From positions 1,798,001 to 1,862,000 of the forward strand of contig LATX02000200.1 of assembly GCA_001466705.2 (NCBI GenBank): a DNA stretch of 64,000 nucleotides, written 5' to 3'. The stretch is from Moniliophthora roreri. Lineage: Eukaryota; Basidiomycota; Agaricomycetes; Agaricales; Marasmiaceae. The notes under the pieces are model-generated. The model saw only the letters and a program-made list of their open reading frames with translations. It was not told the DNA's origin and searched no databases. This document shows positions 1 through 11,721 of the stretch, piece after piece. A program made the translations under genes and the position numbers. Positions within the stretch are counted from its first letter, which is position 1; every line of letters starts with the position of its first letter.

Positions 1-1735
1 CAGGTAGGGACCCGGTATGGGCAATAGGAAGCGCGCCATGGAATACCTGAGGAACCATGAACTGGGTAGGCAAAGTCATATGCATCAACGGAGGGCCGGC
101 CATTCTATTGCTCACCATACGCTTGGGCGTTGGTGGATGTGTGCCGTTTGGGTCAAGAAGAAACTGCAGTGAGAAGAGGGTCAGGAGAGCGTCGTTCCCT
201 GCATTATGCATGGTCACGTTAGGCAACATTAAAGGCGTAGAACGTCCGTCTGGCGAGGGGGTGAGTGCGAAAGTTCGGAGGAGATTCTCAAGGGAAAGAG
301 TCGATCCGGGTTGGCGGACGACTTTCCGCAAGCCTTGAGAAACCAAGTTACGCTCGAAGACTGCGGTGTCAATGATGAACATGTTATGCGGGATTTCTGC
401 GGAAGAAGTCAATAGCTGCGTATTGAAGTAAAAAAAAGAAAACCGTACTTATTTTCATTTCTTCGAGGCGTGCAAGATCACCGCTGACACCATGTGCAAC
501 AAGTACTAGCGTGTTCGCTAGGGTTTCGGAATCGGGACTGGCAAATGAACTAAAGTATAAAAGACTTGTAAGAATCACATCAGGGGAGATAGCTGCTAGT
601 TGGGTTTGACCTGATAACTGTTCCAATTATCTGTGGAAGTTTCGTCTTGGAAATGATTTGGCTCTCGCCAAACTAAAATTGCAACAGTTCGTTAACAGGC
701 GAATTGCATTGAACACAGACGCATACCGCGTACTAATTATCGCAAGTGAGTCTCCTCCTCTTAGGTGATAAATTACGAGACGTACAGCGTAGGGATACGT
801 TGGACAATGTTTATTGACGATTTTGTCCACATATTCCGAGATGATGAAGTGTCCTTTTCTGTTGAATTGACGTCAGTTTCATGGGTTCTGTAAGAGATTG
901 TGTCCCTTCACATCACCTGTAATTTGTATCAGGAACGGGTGGCCAATGCCCAGCTCTGTTGGAGGTCAACTTGTGTCGACAAGTTATGTATAGCATAAAT
1001 GACGCACGCTTCTAAATGCCCACATCTCACAGCTGCATAGCCCCACTCCAAACACGTTCTGTCGTTTCTCTCATTCCACTCAAAATCAATAGCCAGAAAC
1101 GTCTTGTCTTTTTTCTCCCAAAGTTCCCGGATTGCTTGAGGATCACCGCTCCGAATACGTTGTTTCTGGGCTGAAAGGACGTGGGCTGGAAGGGTCTGGT
1201 GAAGCTTTCGGTAGGTTGTGTAATCTGAAACATGATGCAGCCTTCGCTGACTGGTTTCAAAGGGCTTAACGATCTGAATATTAGAAGCCTCAGGTAGTGA
1301 TTCGCCGAACCTGGGAAAACACGGTAAGGGACGTCGAGAAGAACAGCAAAAGGGCATCAATCGACGCACCGTGTCTTTATCATCTTCAAGAAAGCACCAA
1401 TAGAGTTGAATCGTGTCACAACATGAGCCTTCCCGGTGTCGACATCGGTGACGACGATAACCGGCCATGAGAACGCTAAAAACTCTTCGAATGTCGAAAA
1501 TAGATGCCCCCAAGACCTTTCATACCTTCCAAAGAAGTAGAACGCGTGAGTGCAGATCCGTGAACGAATAGCAAAACTCACCAGGGAATGTTGTGCAGCT
1601 GGAAGTGGCCGATATACGCAGAGTAAACCTGTCCCAACGGTAAAATGGTGGGAAAAGTGAGAGCTCGATGGTAAAGCTCACAGAGTGAAGGTCATACTCC
1701 CAACCTTTTGGATCTGCCAGCGAAAAATCAGCCAT
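1..1735 (-). CDS. Gfd2/YDR514C-like RNase H-fold protein (partial at left edge)
   Basis: The protein belongs to the Gfd2/YDR514C-type family with a DEDD-exonuclease-like RNase H fold. Yeast Gfd2 is linked to mRNA export, but the substrate here is not known. The start is taken at 1735 (MADFSLADPKGWEYDL). At least seven exons join in phase. The landmarks, in order, are FLAIDFEWNERND (first acidic pair), a GHWPPVPDTNYRKGH block, EYVDKIVNKHCPTYPYA, LVAHGVSGDLARLEEM (third acidic residue) and NAGNDALLTL (last Asp). Introns are about 45-60 nt, for example starting at 1581. Near 160-180 the frame that carries NAGND meets a stop at 153-155, while the +1 frame continues with LQFLLDPNG and stays open to the window edge. 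This is either a one-base frameshift or the true end. The gene follows the MFS gene in the same direction. The family call is firm and the function is inferred. Confidence 0.8.
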
Positions 1736-1903
1736 TAATTGGCACTGAATGGGACAGCGAAGCAAGGGGAGAGAGAACCGATTACCGACCAGCTCGGACG
1801 CTTATGGAAGTGAAAACTGCTAAATCGGCTTGATATTGCCGCTTTGTTTTGATGTTCTAAGTACTGTAGTACAACAACCAACAACCAGACATTGATGTCA
1901 AAG

Positions 1904-3823
1904 CTACTCCTGGACCATCTCAACTCTCGAACTATATCTAACCATGTTCCGTGCAAGTAGCATCCCCACCATTGCCGTCGCACTAAGAAAAAGGGCCCAA
2001 AGGTATCCAGATACAACGTTTCCTTCTACTGAGACTGCAAAGATGGAGCTAGATAGCGATTATCAGAGAAGGATTGACCCGAATGGCTCAAAGTATAACG
2101 TACCTTGCGGTGATAGGCCCAAAGGCACGAGAGAGGCAAATGAAAAATTGCAAAAGACCGTTGGCTGATCCAAGTACAGATGCCGGACTGTGCCGTTTGA
2201 CCAGCAACATGTTGATTCTGGATAAATACACTTTCACGGGACTGACAAGGAAGATAGAGTGGCGCAACCTACGAGTATGGCCAGAACCCCAGGCGTGCAA
2301 TGGCCAGAATAGCAGCGATCCCGGTCCATATCATAGCCATATAGGCAGGGCTTGGCTTTCCTGTAGCCTCATCAAATCCACAGCGTGCCAGAATATTCAA
2401 TCCAGGCAAGGCGAGAAACACAAACGGCCATAAAGCTACACATGCAAAATACAGCTTCGCATGATCGAACCTTCTGAGGAGTATTGGCATAATCAAAACC
2501 TGAGAAAAGGCCGCCGCGAAGCCAGAAAATGCGAGAGAAAAGCCAATTTCCCGAACCTGCGTCGAGTCAGACTCGAATTCTGTGCCCCTGCGAGAGCACT
2601 CACCGAGAGCGCTAGGCCTCCTTGCTTTATGGGCGAGTAGCAAAAAAGAACAAATACAGCTTCAAAAGCAACGGTAATAAAGCTGAGACTGCATGCGGAA
2701 GCACATAAGCTCCGGAAAACGGGTATCGACAAAAGAGTTCTCGTAGTGATGGCGAAGCTTGGTTTACGGTTCAGGTTGTCCTGTCGTGATAAGCAAAGGT
2801 CAGTGATACTGTTGAAGAAAGCCATGATATTGACAAAAATCACCTTTTCCTCGAAGCGTACCGTCTTTGATTCATCAATATCTCCGTTCTCTGTATACTA
2901 TGCATGGGATACTCACCTCCTTCAGTACCGACGAGGCCAACATGGCACCAAGAAAGTTGATTGAAGCCACGATGAGACATGGCAAGAAGTACGGGTGGTC
3001 CTCGAATATTCTGTATCGGAAAGGGTCTGGAAGAATTTTTGGGTTGGAGAAGAAGCCACCGACGAGGGGACTATCGGAGAGTGTCAGTCCCCTCTCTTTC
3101 ACAAGAAAATGTAACTTGCCCAATGATAGCGCCTACAGGCCACCATACACTGAAAAGCGAAAACGCGAACGCTTGGTTTGATGCATTGGTGATCTCGCAT
3201 AGAACCGTAGGCACAAGGGGAACATTCCCAGAGAAAATGCCGGCTGTAGGATAGGTTCGAGTCCATCATAAAAGAGTCAGAGATCGAGCATCTTCACCTA
3301 ACGCCCGTGAAATAAGCATGCTCGCGAAATTCGGAGAAAAACCAAATGCTAGCGTGGCGCAGGATAAACCGAGAACGCCGGTCAATATAATGGGTTTGCG
3401 CCCAACTCGATCTAGGTGACGTTCCGGAATTGTAGATTAGCACTGATATACACACATAGTATCATTTGCAATTCACCAGATAACGATGCCCACGGATAGA
3501 TAGCAAGAAGCTGAGCGAATGCAAACGCGCTTTCCTGAACATATCGTTAGTTTCAAACTAAAACCGTGAATATCATAACACACCACTAAACCACTATACA
3601 GTCCAATTCTGGACGCATCCTTAGATGCGTGAAGATCAGAAAGAAACTGGTTTATATAAGGAAAGATCTGTGTGAAATTGAGAGGATCGAGCAAGCGCAG
3701 ATAGCACAACACAGCGAGTTGTTGTGCAAAAGAAGTAGGTGGTTTTTTCTCCTCTGGTTCAGTATTATGAAGCAGTGGCGTCAATTCATCATCGCTAGAA
3801 GTGTTCGACAGCAAGGAAGACAT
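1904..3823 (-). CDS. MFS transporter, DHA1/ZIFL-like (copy 1)
   Basis: This is a multi-exon major facilitator superfamily transporter, probably proton-coupled and in the plasma or vacuolar membrane. The start at 3823 gives MSSLLSNTSSDDELTPLLHN, an acidic cytosolic N-terminus. TM1 follows (LAVLCYLRLLDPLNFTQIFP). The MFS motif A, DRVGRKPIILTG, lies near 3380-3420. The last exon follows an acceptor at about 2057 and encodes SSIFAVSVEGNVVSGYLWAL, with the stop at 1904-1906. Length and layout match the 12-helix DHA1 group, which resembles zinc-induced-facilitator-like transporters and fungal multidrug transporters. The substrate cannot be read from sequence. The second copy at 6780-8744 is clearly paralogous (for example IFPYIN, GLYSGLV versus GFYSGLV) and lies in inverted orientation. 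Exon borders inside the gene are approximate. Confidence 0.85.
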
Positions 3824-3910
3824 TTTCAGTTTACAGAGGGCAAGTGAGTGGCAAGGGGCGAGTCGGAAAGATCTGGGAAAGATACTTATGGCGAACTAAG
3901 GACGATCATC

Positions 3911-3917
3911 TTTTATA
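3911..3917 (-). promoter_or_regulatory. TATA-like box upstream of MFS copy 1
   Basis: On the minus strand TATAAAA lies about 90 bp upstream of the ATG at 3823, a normal spacing for a fungal core promoter. It is supported only by motif and position. Confidence 0.4.
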
Positions 3918-4512
3918 TTTCATAGGTCTTCCTCCTCGGAATGTTTCATTGATGTTTCATTGAGTAATTACAGGGTTGGAGAAAAACATGCAGTCAGAAG
4001 AGTGAATGTATTCTTTGAGTGAAGCGTGACTTACACGTACTTGAAATTGCTCGGCAACAAATCCATCTAAATGAATCTTGTTCTACAAAATAGAAATGCT
4101 ATTTCCTCGAAATGCCTCGATGCTGGAACACGAGGATGGACATCAGTGAACATGCACCCGCTCTTGACATAAGTAACGCAGGGAACCTTTTGAGGCCCTT
4201 CGAGCCTTGGCGTGTCGGACCGGGTTGCAGGCGGATGGATAGCGGATGCTGGACGGCTGTCGGTGAGGAAAAAATACTTAGCCCGAGGCAATGCGACATC
4301 AATTGGGTGGACGAAGTTGCTAGAGCTGGAGTCTAGTGGAGCCCACAGCTTTTCATGGAATCTCCACTCATGATGCACCTTGAAGGTGGATATTTCATGA
4401 AACGAACCTCTCCTTGAGGGTCTCTCAAAACTTACGTATTAGCGGGTATGTGTCATGACGGAAGTGTACGCGACGCGACGCGAGTTTAAGTGCCAGATTG
4501 AAGAAAATGTGT

Positions 4513-6150
4513 TCATTGAGAAGTCGACTTGATGACAGGTACGCCGATCCGTAGCGAGCCTCGTTTTTCTGCAGCCATATCCATGATCTTCCACATATTA
4601 CATCCTTTTCCGTCATTCTGGGCGCCGGCATAGCAGGCCCACCAGTATCTGTCCACACTCTCGTGGCTCCTATGTTTCATGTCGGGTCGTAGGATCATTG
4701 GGGCATCACATTTGCAGCGAGGAATGCTTGGTGGACGAAAATCAGGTCGATAAAATCGAAACGTTACATTAATGCGGCAATTAGATGGTTCAATGGGTGC
4801 CCCTGGGGTCCGAGGATGAGCGGGTCGAAAGAGGTCCATCGAGGATTGCGGAGGAACTGAGTGCTTGAATCGTTCTTGACACGAAGCGTGCATAATTATA
4901 AGCTTCCGGTTACTTAGGTTACCCTGTATCAGACTACTCGAAAGGAAAAAAAATTGCTCACTGAGTTGTGGGGTAGAGGTATATTGAATGTCTGAGCGCG
5001 GCGAACTTGCGCTTCATGGGCGGGTATGACTTCTCGCAAACTGAAATTCCTTTGCGTCCCTGTATGATAGATACGTCAGGGGACGCCAGCCGTAATACCG
5101 AGGCAAACAGGTCCTTACCGAGACTTAGTGAAGCAATTGTACACATAGGACCTAGATACGTCATCTAGAAGACACTATCAGAATACGAACGGGCATCGTG
5201 AGATATGTAATGCGCACCTGATCAGAGTGCCAGCCGACACTCTCATTTCTTCCTTCGTAGCAATTGGACGCAGCGACATTGGCGCGCCAAAGTAAGCCGT
5301 CCTGATCATCTGGAACTCCCGGCCATTCGAGGGGCAGGCGTGGTCTCTTACGGAGTTCATCGCTAACTAAGCGTTCGATTATCTCGCACGCTTCTTCCAT
5401 CGGCGGCGGGAATACCTCTGGGGGGTCTGTGGGTCGGCCGTTATACCTGACGCCTGTCCAGCTGTAGATAACGCGTGGGTCGAAGACAGCTTACCAGAAC
5501 TGCGCTGCTTGTTGCCATGATGCATCTTTATCAATTCCATCGGTTCTCCGAGCAAAGAAAGATGTACGGTGAGGACTCTCTACTATCCGTTCAAAAAGCC
5601 ACCACTTGTTTCGTTTCCATCCGTGAGATGCATCCGTCATTGTGTGGAATAGCCTGGATGCCAATTCCGCGGGTAAAACCGAAAGATGGAGTGTGCACGG
5701 GGTGTGCTTCGCAACCATGGAAGGATTTCCTAGGGTTAAAGGTGGTTTCTGAGGAATGACTTTTTTAGGACTTGGAGGTTGTTGGAGTATACTCATGAGG
5801 TTACTGGCACGAGGTTCTGAACTTGCCGTGGATGCAGTGTCCATGGGAGACACATCAGCGGTAGAGCTACGTTGAATGATTTCTACACCCCGCTTCGCAT
5901 CCTTCTTCGCAACTTTTCGGCTTGATCTATTTCGGAGCCAGTCATCCAAGCCTCTCGCCCGTTTCCTTGTTCCTGTGTCCTCCATTTCTGCTTCGGTCTG
6001 TCCTTTGGAATTGAGGAGTTCGGCTGCTTTTGAAGCATCACCATCACATTGTACCAGCGCATCAAGGATGATATCTTGGTTGTCGACCGTTCGATTGAGT
6101 AGACTCCGTACACAAGCAAGGAGGGTTTCGGTGTCGAGTGCGTCGTCCAT
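4513..6150 (-). CDS. CUE domain + AlkB-like 2OG-Fe(II) dioxygenase + GRF zinc finger
   Basis: This is a predicted Fe(II)/2-oxoglutarate dioxygenase of the ALKBH2/3 type, which reverses alkylation on nucleic-acid bases. The large first exon (from 6150 to about 5491) begins with a CUE-like ubiquitin-binding segment (residues ~5-50, with DALVQCDGDASKAAELLNS). A basic linker with a KRARGLDDWL patch follows, and then the start of the dioxygenase domain. Later exons give NCYEGRNESVGWHSD (the HxD iron ligands), MTYLGPMCTIASLSLG, RNFSLREVIPAHEAQ, and MHASCQERFKHSVPP (the distal His). RINVTFRFYRPDFRP is the RxxxxxR 2OG-binding motif. The C-terminus is a GRF-type zinc finger with CKCDAPMILRPD, RYWWACYAG and CNMWKIMD. 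All key residues are present. The gene shares a divergent promoter with MFS copy 2. Confidence 0.88.
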
Positions 6151-6779
6151 AGCGGGCAGATGAAGAGTCAGACCTTGTCACCACGGTCCACGGGGGGTTT
6201 CGCATCATTTTCGGCACGTGACCTCGTGTCCTGACTGCGGAACAAAAGCAAGCTCCCCCACACTTGCTCCGCAAACCAGTTCCCATTCCGATGGGTGGCT
6301 GTCAGGCTTTTTATTTCTACGCAGAAAATCTGTTCATATTCTCATATCAATTTTTTCCGAACGTCGAGTAAGTCTGCGGAAATGAAATCTCGAAACAAAC
6401 ATCACACCTTCGAATGCCCTAAGTCGCCGTTTTCTCATTGTCGGACCATGTGTCACAAAACCATTGCTCTTTGTAGAAGAGTCATCGGACCAACGACGAT
6501 TCAAGCTTCAAGAGCAGCTCCAGAGGAAGCCCAAAATGATTTTTTATCCATCCCAAAATGATTTTATCAGTCGTCTACTACGTAAAATGTGTCAGGGTTC
6601 TTTACATGTACAATTCAACAACAACGGAACTTCAACTCTGGAAATTAACGAGAGCTTCGAGATGCCCTGTGCACGTCGGCCCGGCAGTGGAGGCGATGGG
6701 ACTTATAAAAAAAAACCCGAAACGCAACATCGGACCTTAGGCTTTCTCGCTGTCCCTTCTGTACCAGGTCTACCATCTA
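6151..6779. promoter_or_regulatory. Shared divergent promoter region (alkB-type gene / MFS copy 2)
   Basis: This 629-bp interval separates two divergent starts. No supported coding region lies in it. A TATAAA sits at 6704-6709, 71 bp upstream of the MFS copy 2 ATG. The repeated phrase cccaaaatgattttat near 6530-6565 is a short local duplication. Confidence 0.5.
6704..6709 (+). promoter_or_regulatory. TATA box of MFS copy 2
   Basis: TATAAA is followed by an A-run, 71 bp before the ATG at 6780. The evidence is motif and spacing only. Confidence 0.45.
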
Positions 6780-8744
6780 ATGACTGGAAGAGTCGAGTCT
6801 CTTGTTCAAGACGAATCTCTTCCTCTCCTTATTGACCAGCGACACGATGTTGAGCAGACTTCTCAACAAAGGTTAAATGGGCCGTCCTCAGTGTCCCCAT
6901 TGCCTAAAGCCCAGCTGGCGACGCTCTGTCTCATCCGGCTCATGGACCCAATTGCTTACTGTCAAATCTTTCCATATATCAACGAATTCATCAGCTACCT
7001 CCATATCACCGATGACCCTTCGCAAATTGGATTCTACAGCGGTCTAGTCGTATGTACCTTCGTCTTTGTCCTATCATATACTAAAACTGTTCCAACAGGA
7101 ATCTAGCTTTGCTGTTGCCCAGCTCTGTTCGATATACCAATGGACTCGTCTGTCCAGTGCGTAGCCCCCCCCCCCCTCTCCCTCCCTATCCTCTATGCTC
7201 ACCACTTTTTCAGATACTATTGGACGTAGACCAGTTGTCATGATGGGAACCTTGGGAGTAGCAATTGCAACTGCCTGGTTTGGTTTTTCAACGTCATTGA
7301 CGGAAATTATACTGTCGCGATGTTTGGGTGAGTGTCATTGTAAATAACCATTGAGTATATTGCTAAACCAGCCGCAGCCGGAATATTCGCTGGAACAGTA
7401 GCCGTTATCCATTCAATACTCGCAGAAATTACAGATTCCACAAATCAGTCCGTAGCATTTCCTATCTACGGTCTTTTTTGGCCCTTGGGTGCTATTCTTG
7501 GGTGAGTGCATCCAGCTAGGGTGGTATAAATTCTTGTCTGACCACGTCTAGACCTCTGCTTGGCGGATCCTTATCCAATCCGGCAGCCAAATATCCTCAC
7601 TTGTTTGCGAATACTATTTTCAGTGTGTACCCTTACCTTCTTCCATGTACGGTCGCCTGTACGCTTTCACTATGTGGAGTAATACTGTGTTACACATGCT
7701 TGAAAGAGGTACGTTCACGTATAATGTCTTTTCTACGCGGTGTATTGACCAAGAGAAACAGACTCTTCCTTCTAAACAACTACCCTCAGATAAGGATGAT
7801 CCTTCCAAAGTCTCTGGTAGTGAAGATGAAGAACCGCCCAAGCTTGGGGTTCAGGCTTTGCTTTCTATCCCTTTCATGCGTGCCCTAAGCTTGAGCAGTT
7901 TCGCGCTGAGCTTCAATGGTACCGCATTTGATGTCCTTTTCGTCCTTTTCTGCTACTCACCAATTAAGAATGGAGGCCTCGGATTCTCGGTCAGTCGTGC
8001 ATACTCTAGTTCATTTGGCTCTCTTGCTTATATATATATATTCAATGTAGGCTTCTCAAATTGGCTTCAGTCTTGCTTCAGCTGGTGCCGCTTCAGCACT
8101 AATGCAGCTTTTCTTTATGCCATCTGTTCTCAGACGATACAATCGCGCAGCCATCTACAACTTTTGCGTTGGTTTTTGGCCTATAGTATTTGCAGCTTTG
8201 CCCGTACTCAACGTGATAGCTCGGTGTGGGCTAAATGCTAGTAGTGGTGAGCTAGACGGTCATTCGGCATCACTCCTCTGGGTAGGGGTCATTGTCATTC
8301 TAGCTACGTCAAGGATTGCGTGTCTTGCATATTCGTACGTGGTAAAGGATTTTACCGCTTTGGTTCCTCTCTGACCTTGTTCTACACCTAGTGTCAACAT
8401 GGTTCTCATCAAAGAGAACACGCCTAACCCAATGGTTCTAGCAAGCGTCAACGGTCTAATCCAATGCTTCATGTGCCTCTCCCGTGCTATCAGTCCTACA
8501 GTTGTCAGGTGCGTCTCCAATACTTCTGTCAGATGCAGCGATTGTATTGACTGTCGTCGGCCATTACAGCTGCGTATTTGCGCTCTCGGAGGAGCATCAT
8601 GTCCTCGGGGGTTACTTCTGGTCTCTATTCATGGTTATCTGCACTCTAGCAGGATGCTCCTTGGCAAAAGGTATTTCTCAGGGAAACGACGCTTCGAAAC
8701 CGCGTCCCAATGCCACTTATGGAGCCACTGAACACTGCGGTTGA
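6780..8744 (+). CDS. MFS transporter, DHA1/ZIFL-like (copy 2)
   Basis: This is the paralogue of the MFS gene at 1904-3823. Exon 1 starts at 6780 (MTGRVESLVQDESLPLLIDQ) and reaches TM1-TM2 (LIRLMDPIAYCQIFPYINEF). The motif A exon near 7215-7330 reads DTIGRRPVVMMGTLGV. The central cytosolic loop, near 7750-7850, is acidic and rich in Ser and Lys. The C-terminal half has LSIPFMRALSLSSFALSFNG, VFCYSPIKNGGLGFS and a final exon with LGGYFWSLFMVICTLAG. The stop is at 8742-8744. There are about seven short introns, two with odd content: a C-run near 7145-7160 and TA repeats near 8028-8040. The substrate is unknown. The protein keeps the same N-terminal and TM signatures as copy 1, with roughly half to two thirds identity over the first 50 residues by eye. 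Confidence 0.87.
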
Positions 8745-8868
8745 CGATTCCTGGCATCGCCGCGATAACCTTAACAGTACACACGTGAACGTCGTTAGAC
8801 AAAGGCCAAAAAGATAGAAACAATGATATGATCAATAAATGAACGTGTTAAGCTAAAAGGACATAAGT

Positions 8869-11670
8869 CTACAACTTTGAGGACGATTCACTTGAAGGTT
8901 CACCCCTCGCGTAGAGGTCAGTCAGCTCCACCTTGAATTTGTTAAAGGCATCCTTTCTCCGGATCTTCATCGTCGGCGTTAGCGTGCCATCGTCGACAGT
9001 GAAAGGATCAAGTGTTATATGGATTCTCTTGACTGTTTCAAATCTGTAAGGAGGAGATTAGCCGCCGCACCGGTTGTTCAGGGAAAATAAATACCCTTTC
9101 AGCCCATTTCTCTTGGCCTCCTTAGCGAGCTCTTTCATGAAGGCATTGACGATCCTCTCATCTTCGCAAGCCTTACCCAAGGTATTCACATCATCGGATC
9201 CAATCTTGGTACCCATAGTTTGAGACGCAATATTGGCGAGGTAAACAGGATCGGCGACCACGACCGCGATCAAATATGACTGTAGCGAGTCTCCATGCAC
9301 GTATAGTTGAGCTGCTGCAGGGCAAGCACTATAGGTGTTTTCGATCTTCTCGAGTGCCACGTATTCTCCTTGTGCGAGTTTCATGATGTTCTACGGAAGT
9401 ATGAGAATGCGACGAGGAACCTAGAATAGGGCCTAGAGGATACCTTGACCCGATCAATAATCCTTATCCTGCCACAGTCATCTATCTCAGCTACATCCCC
9501 AGTATGGAACCAACCTTCATCATCAATGGCCTCTTTCGTGTTCTTCTCGTCTATTAGGCAGGTCAGCTACCTCGGCCAGAAAAAAAAAAAAAAAATGGAC
9601 ATCCCGCACCTTTGTAATAACCAGCGATAACGTTGGGGCCCATAACACAAAGTTCGCCACGAGGATGTGGCTTATCCTCGCTCGTGTAATTCATAGCAGG
9701 AACGTCCACCAGTTTGACCTCGTTGCAAACTTGTGGTGGTCCGACGGATCCGCCAGCCGTGGGATCTCCTGGCCAGCTCTTTGCAATGGTCGCGGCATTC
9801 TCTGTCATTCCATATCTGGAAGGACGAAGTGGTCAGACAGGACGTAGAAAAGTGCTTTTGGAATACACACCCTGTGCATATGATTCATTAGCATAACCGG
9901 GACATTGATATATAATCGAGACTCGCTCACCTTCGAGAACATCACAAGCGAGTGCAATTTTGAGAAAGTCTATCACCTCCGGATTGATTGGAGCGCTTCC
10001 TGAAACCACCAACGCCAGTTCTCCTCCCAGGACAGCCCTCACTTTTCTGAACACCAATCTATCCCAGAATGCATGCGTCACCTCTCCAGTCGCACGTAAC
10101 CTTTCTAGCTTGGCCTGGACGGCTTTCTTAAATAACATCCCCTTCAAACCAGGTAAATCCCCGGCGGCATTTGCAGCCTGGTAAATTCTATTCAAAACCC
10201 TGGGCACAGACGGGAAGAAATTGGGCTTGAGAATCTGACAATCTTCAAGGAGACGCAGGGGATCGCCGGTCCAGTAACCGATTCTGCCACCACAGGCAAC
10301 GAGACAGAGTTCTGCACAGCGCTAACGGGAGATGAGAAGGGAGCGGCACTGGAGGACCTAAAAACTTACACCATAGATATGCGCAAGAGGAAGATACGAG
10401 ATCAGGCACCCATTATCGGGAAGGTCAAGACCATACATATTAGCCGTCACAGCCAGCGCCATATTTCCGTGAGTCAATAAGGCACCCTTGGGCATACTAG
10501 TGGTTCCCTGCGATCATGGTCACACATTATGCCTACAGATAAGGCGAAAGCCGACGTACGGATGTGTAACATATTGAAGCCAGTTGTTCTGGGCGAGCGG
10601 GTATCGGTTCAATCAAATTGGCCTGTCCTAATGCCTCCACTGCATGATACAAAAGTCAGCCATTGCCAATCAGTGGCATGTGCGACAACTCACCTTCTCG
10701 CATTTCAAGGATTTTTGTATCGACGGTCTGACCCCACTCAGTAAAGATTTTTTTAGTTTCCGACGACAAATCATCGATTGATACGATTGTCTTGAGGACG
10801 GGTACTTTTGGCTTGAGTCTCAGTAACGTAGGGATATGGTCAGATGTCGTGAATACGACGGTGAGATGCGAATGGTCAACTCTGGAAGAGTAAACGGGAA
10901 ATGAATTTAAAAACCCAGAGTATAAGGTCGTGGACTTACATATATTCTGTTAATAGATTTAGCATTGTGGTCAAACCCATTCGAATCGAAAAAAACTTGC
11001 CTACAACGTCCTTGCCAAGGGTATCATAGATGCTGACAGCAACTTTTGCGTATGCTTGAAGCGCCAAATCCAGAATCTGCCATTCTGAGCGGGCGCAAGC
11101 CCTTCAGAACGGACGGACAAAGTGGGATTCCCGAGACTTACCAGGTCTATTTGCACTCCAAACACCTACAGTCTCGAACTCTCCACCACCTAGCTCACCC
11201 TTCTGGAATAGGAGATGCAAAGCACTTCCCAGCGCCCTCCTTCGTTCGTCCACGCGACCCCAACTCTCCCAGACGTATTTGTCGGCGAACTTTAGGGGAC
11301 TTTTTGATAACAATGGTCGATGGCCAAGCAAAGGGTGTTCTCTCCCGATTTTGAGGCCAGTATCAAAGATTTGTGGAAGAGTGAGAAAAGCGTTAGGCTG
11401 TTCCGCCTGCCTGAGCCCCCAAAGTGCTAGATGCCATGTATTGCTTCAATGTGCTTGGTTTTGGGATAGATGGAGGCTTGCTTTTCTCACCATTGCGATA
11501 ATGACCTGAGGTTGAGACACGTATTTTGTCAGGGTTTGTTCCACAACGGAACTTGCAAAGGCACACACACCTGTCTGACCAGGCCGCTTGGTCCCAGGAA
11601 CCTCTACGCTCTGCTTCTTGAGCGGTTTATCTGCAGGAAATGGTACCATTTGGTCCTTAACCAAAGGCAT
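8869..11670 (-). CDS. Long/medium-chain acyl-CoA synthetase with peroxisomal SKL terminus
   Basis: This AMP-forming fatty-acyl-CoA ligase activates fatty acids, probably for peroxisomal beta-oxidation. The start at 11670 gives [23 protein letters not shown]-family motifs are spread over many exons: [18 protein letters not shown] (P-loop, split by an intron near 10525-10550), [11 protein letters not shown], the linker [45 protein letters not shown], and the late motif [13 protein letters not shown]. The C-terminal exon reads [19 protein letters not shown] and ends SSESSSKL, with the stop at 8869-8871. The final SKL is a canonical PTS1 signal, which points to a Faa2-like peroxisomal enzyme rather than a cytosolic Faa1/4 type. 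One intron contains a 15-nt A-run near 9581-9595. The gene converges with MFS copy 2. Confidence 0.9.
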
Positions 11671-11695
11671 GGTGTCTGGAGGGTCAACGTGGGGG

Positions 11696-11721
11696 GTCGG
11701 GGGTGAAAGTCGGGGGTGAAA
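11696..11721. repeat. Tandem duplication of a 13-bp G-rich unit
   Basis: The unit gtcgggggtgaaa occurs twice in direct succession, 26 bp upstream of the acyl-CoA synthetase ATG (on the opposite strand to the gene). It may be a replication-slippage product in the 5' leader. Confidence 0.8.

Noticed and set aside
3248..3262. B-box-like ggttcgagtcc suggesting a tRNA
   Set aside because: The flanking bases do not form a T-stem or acceptor stem, and the site lies within the MFS copy 1 gene.
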